Shown here piece after piece: positions 63,804 to 64,000 of a stretch of 64,000 nucleotides of DNA (the first letter of the stretch is position 1; the number at the start of each line of letters is the position of its first letter). This DNA comes from Paraspadella gotoi. Lineage: Eukaryota > Chaetognatha. The stretch is from the NCBI GenBank assembly GCA_051294375.1, contig CM119269.1, forward strand, positions 21,437,665-21,501,664, read 5' to 3'. The translations under genes were made by a program, and so were the position numbers. A model generated the notes under the pieces. That model did not search any database, was not told where the DNA came from, and saw nothing but the letters and a program-made list of their open reading frames with translations.

Positions 63804-64000
63804 GTAACGGAAAATCCTCTTATAATATTTTTTAATATTTTATAATATTTTTGTCTGAATAATTTCATTATAAAACTTTGAATGCTTTAAAAAGTTTTAA
63901 ACGTTGGAAGGATGTGGCTCTAAAATATTTACTATGAACTCCAATTAAGTTAAAAATTAAAACTGACAAAGAATGACAATCGCTAATTATACTTATGTTT

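Overview
This is eukaryotic, animal-type DNA. It is AT-rich, its genes are split by spliceosomal introns with GT..AG borders, and it is full of microsatellites, minisatellites and small transposons. The recognisable proteins (GH13 alpha-amylase with a trefoil tail; C-type lectin, PAN/apple and trefoil domains) point to an invertebrate metazoan. I cannot place it to phylum. The sequence looks like a lightly polished long-read assembly: N gaps, repeated segments that differ mainly by single-base indels, and exons broken by single-base shifts.

Layout. 1-11.4 kb holds three copies of one locus. Copies 1 and 2 are identical over about 2.67 kb and frameshifted; copy 3 has an intact first exon (9913-10451). 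9.9-31.0 kb appears to hold a large plus-strand gene for a disordered, Ser/Arg/Glu-rich protein. Its 3' exon chain (24176-31009) is phase-consistent throughout, but its middle exons lie in duplicated noisy blocks (14.1-18.1 and 18.2-23.2 kb). A GC-rich island with minus-strand open frames sits at 20.5-21.9 kb.

32.6-44.5 kb holds the best gene of the window. It is a 16-exon minus-strand gene of 889 codons, phase-consistent at every junction, for a secreted protein of the Dictyostelium DD3-3 type. A C-type lectin domain and a PAN/apple domain are spliced into its middle and a second PAN domain lies near its C-terminus. 47.0-48.4 kb holds a gutted, frameshifted paralogue that keeps only the first exon and two 3' exons. 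51.0-52.4 kb holds a three-exon plus-strand gene for a 69-residue single-pass membrane protein. It converges on an 11-exon minus-strand alpha-amylase gene (52.5-59.8 kb) that ends in a trefoil domain. The last kilobases hold LTR remnants with a tRNA-Leu-type primer binding site and the 3' end of another minus-strand gene (terminal exon 62689-62877).

The two well-resolved secreted proteins (DD3-3-like lectin/PAN chimera and amylase-trefoil) both combine an old core with extracellular binding modules. Nothing in the sequence shows that the genes work together as a pathway. Mobile DNA includes a MITE family with ends reading TAAGGCGG, a fold-back element, a 1.08-kb TTAA-flanked element in amylase intron 1, tRNA-derived SINEs, and a non-autonomous family that carries an 18-bp minisatellite core.
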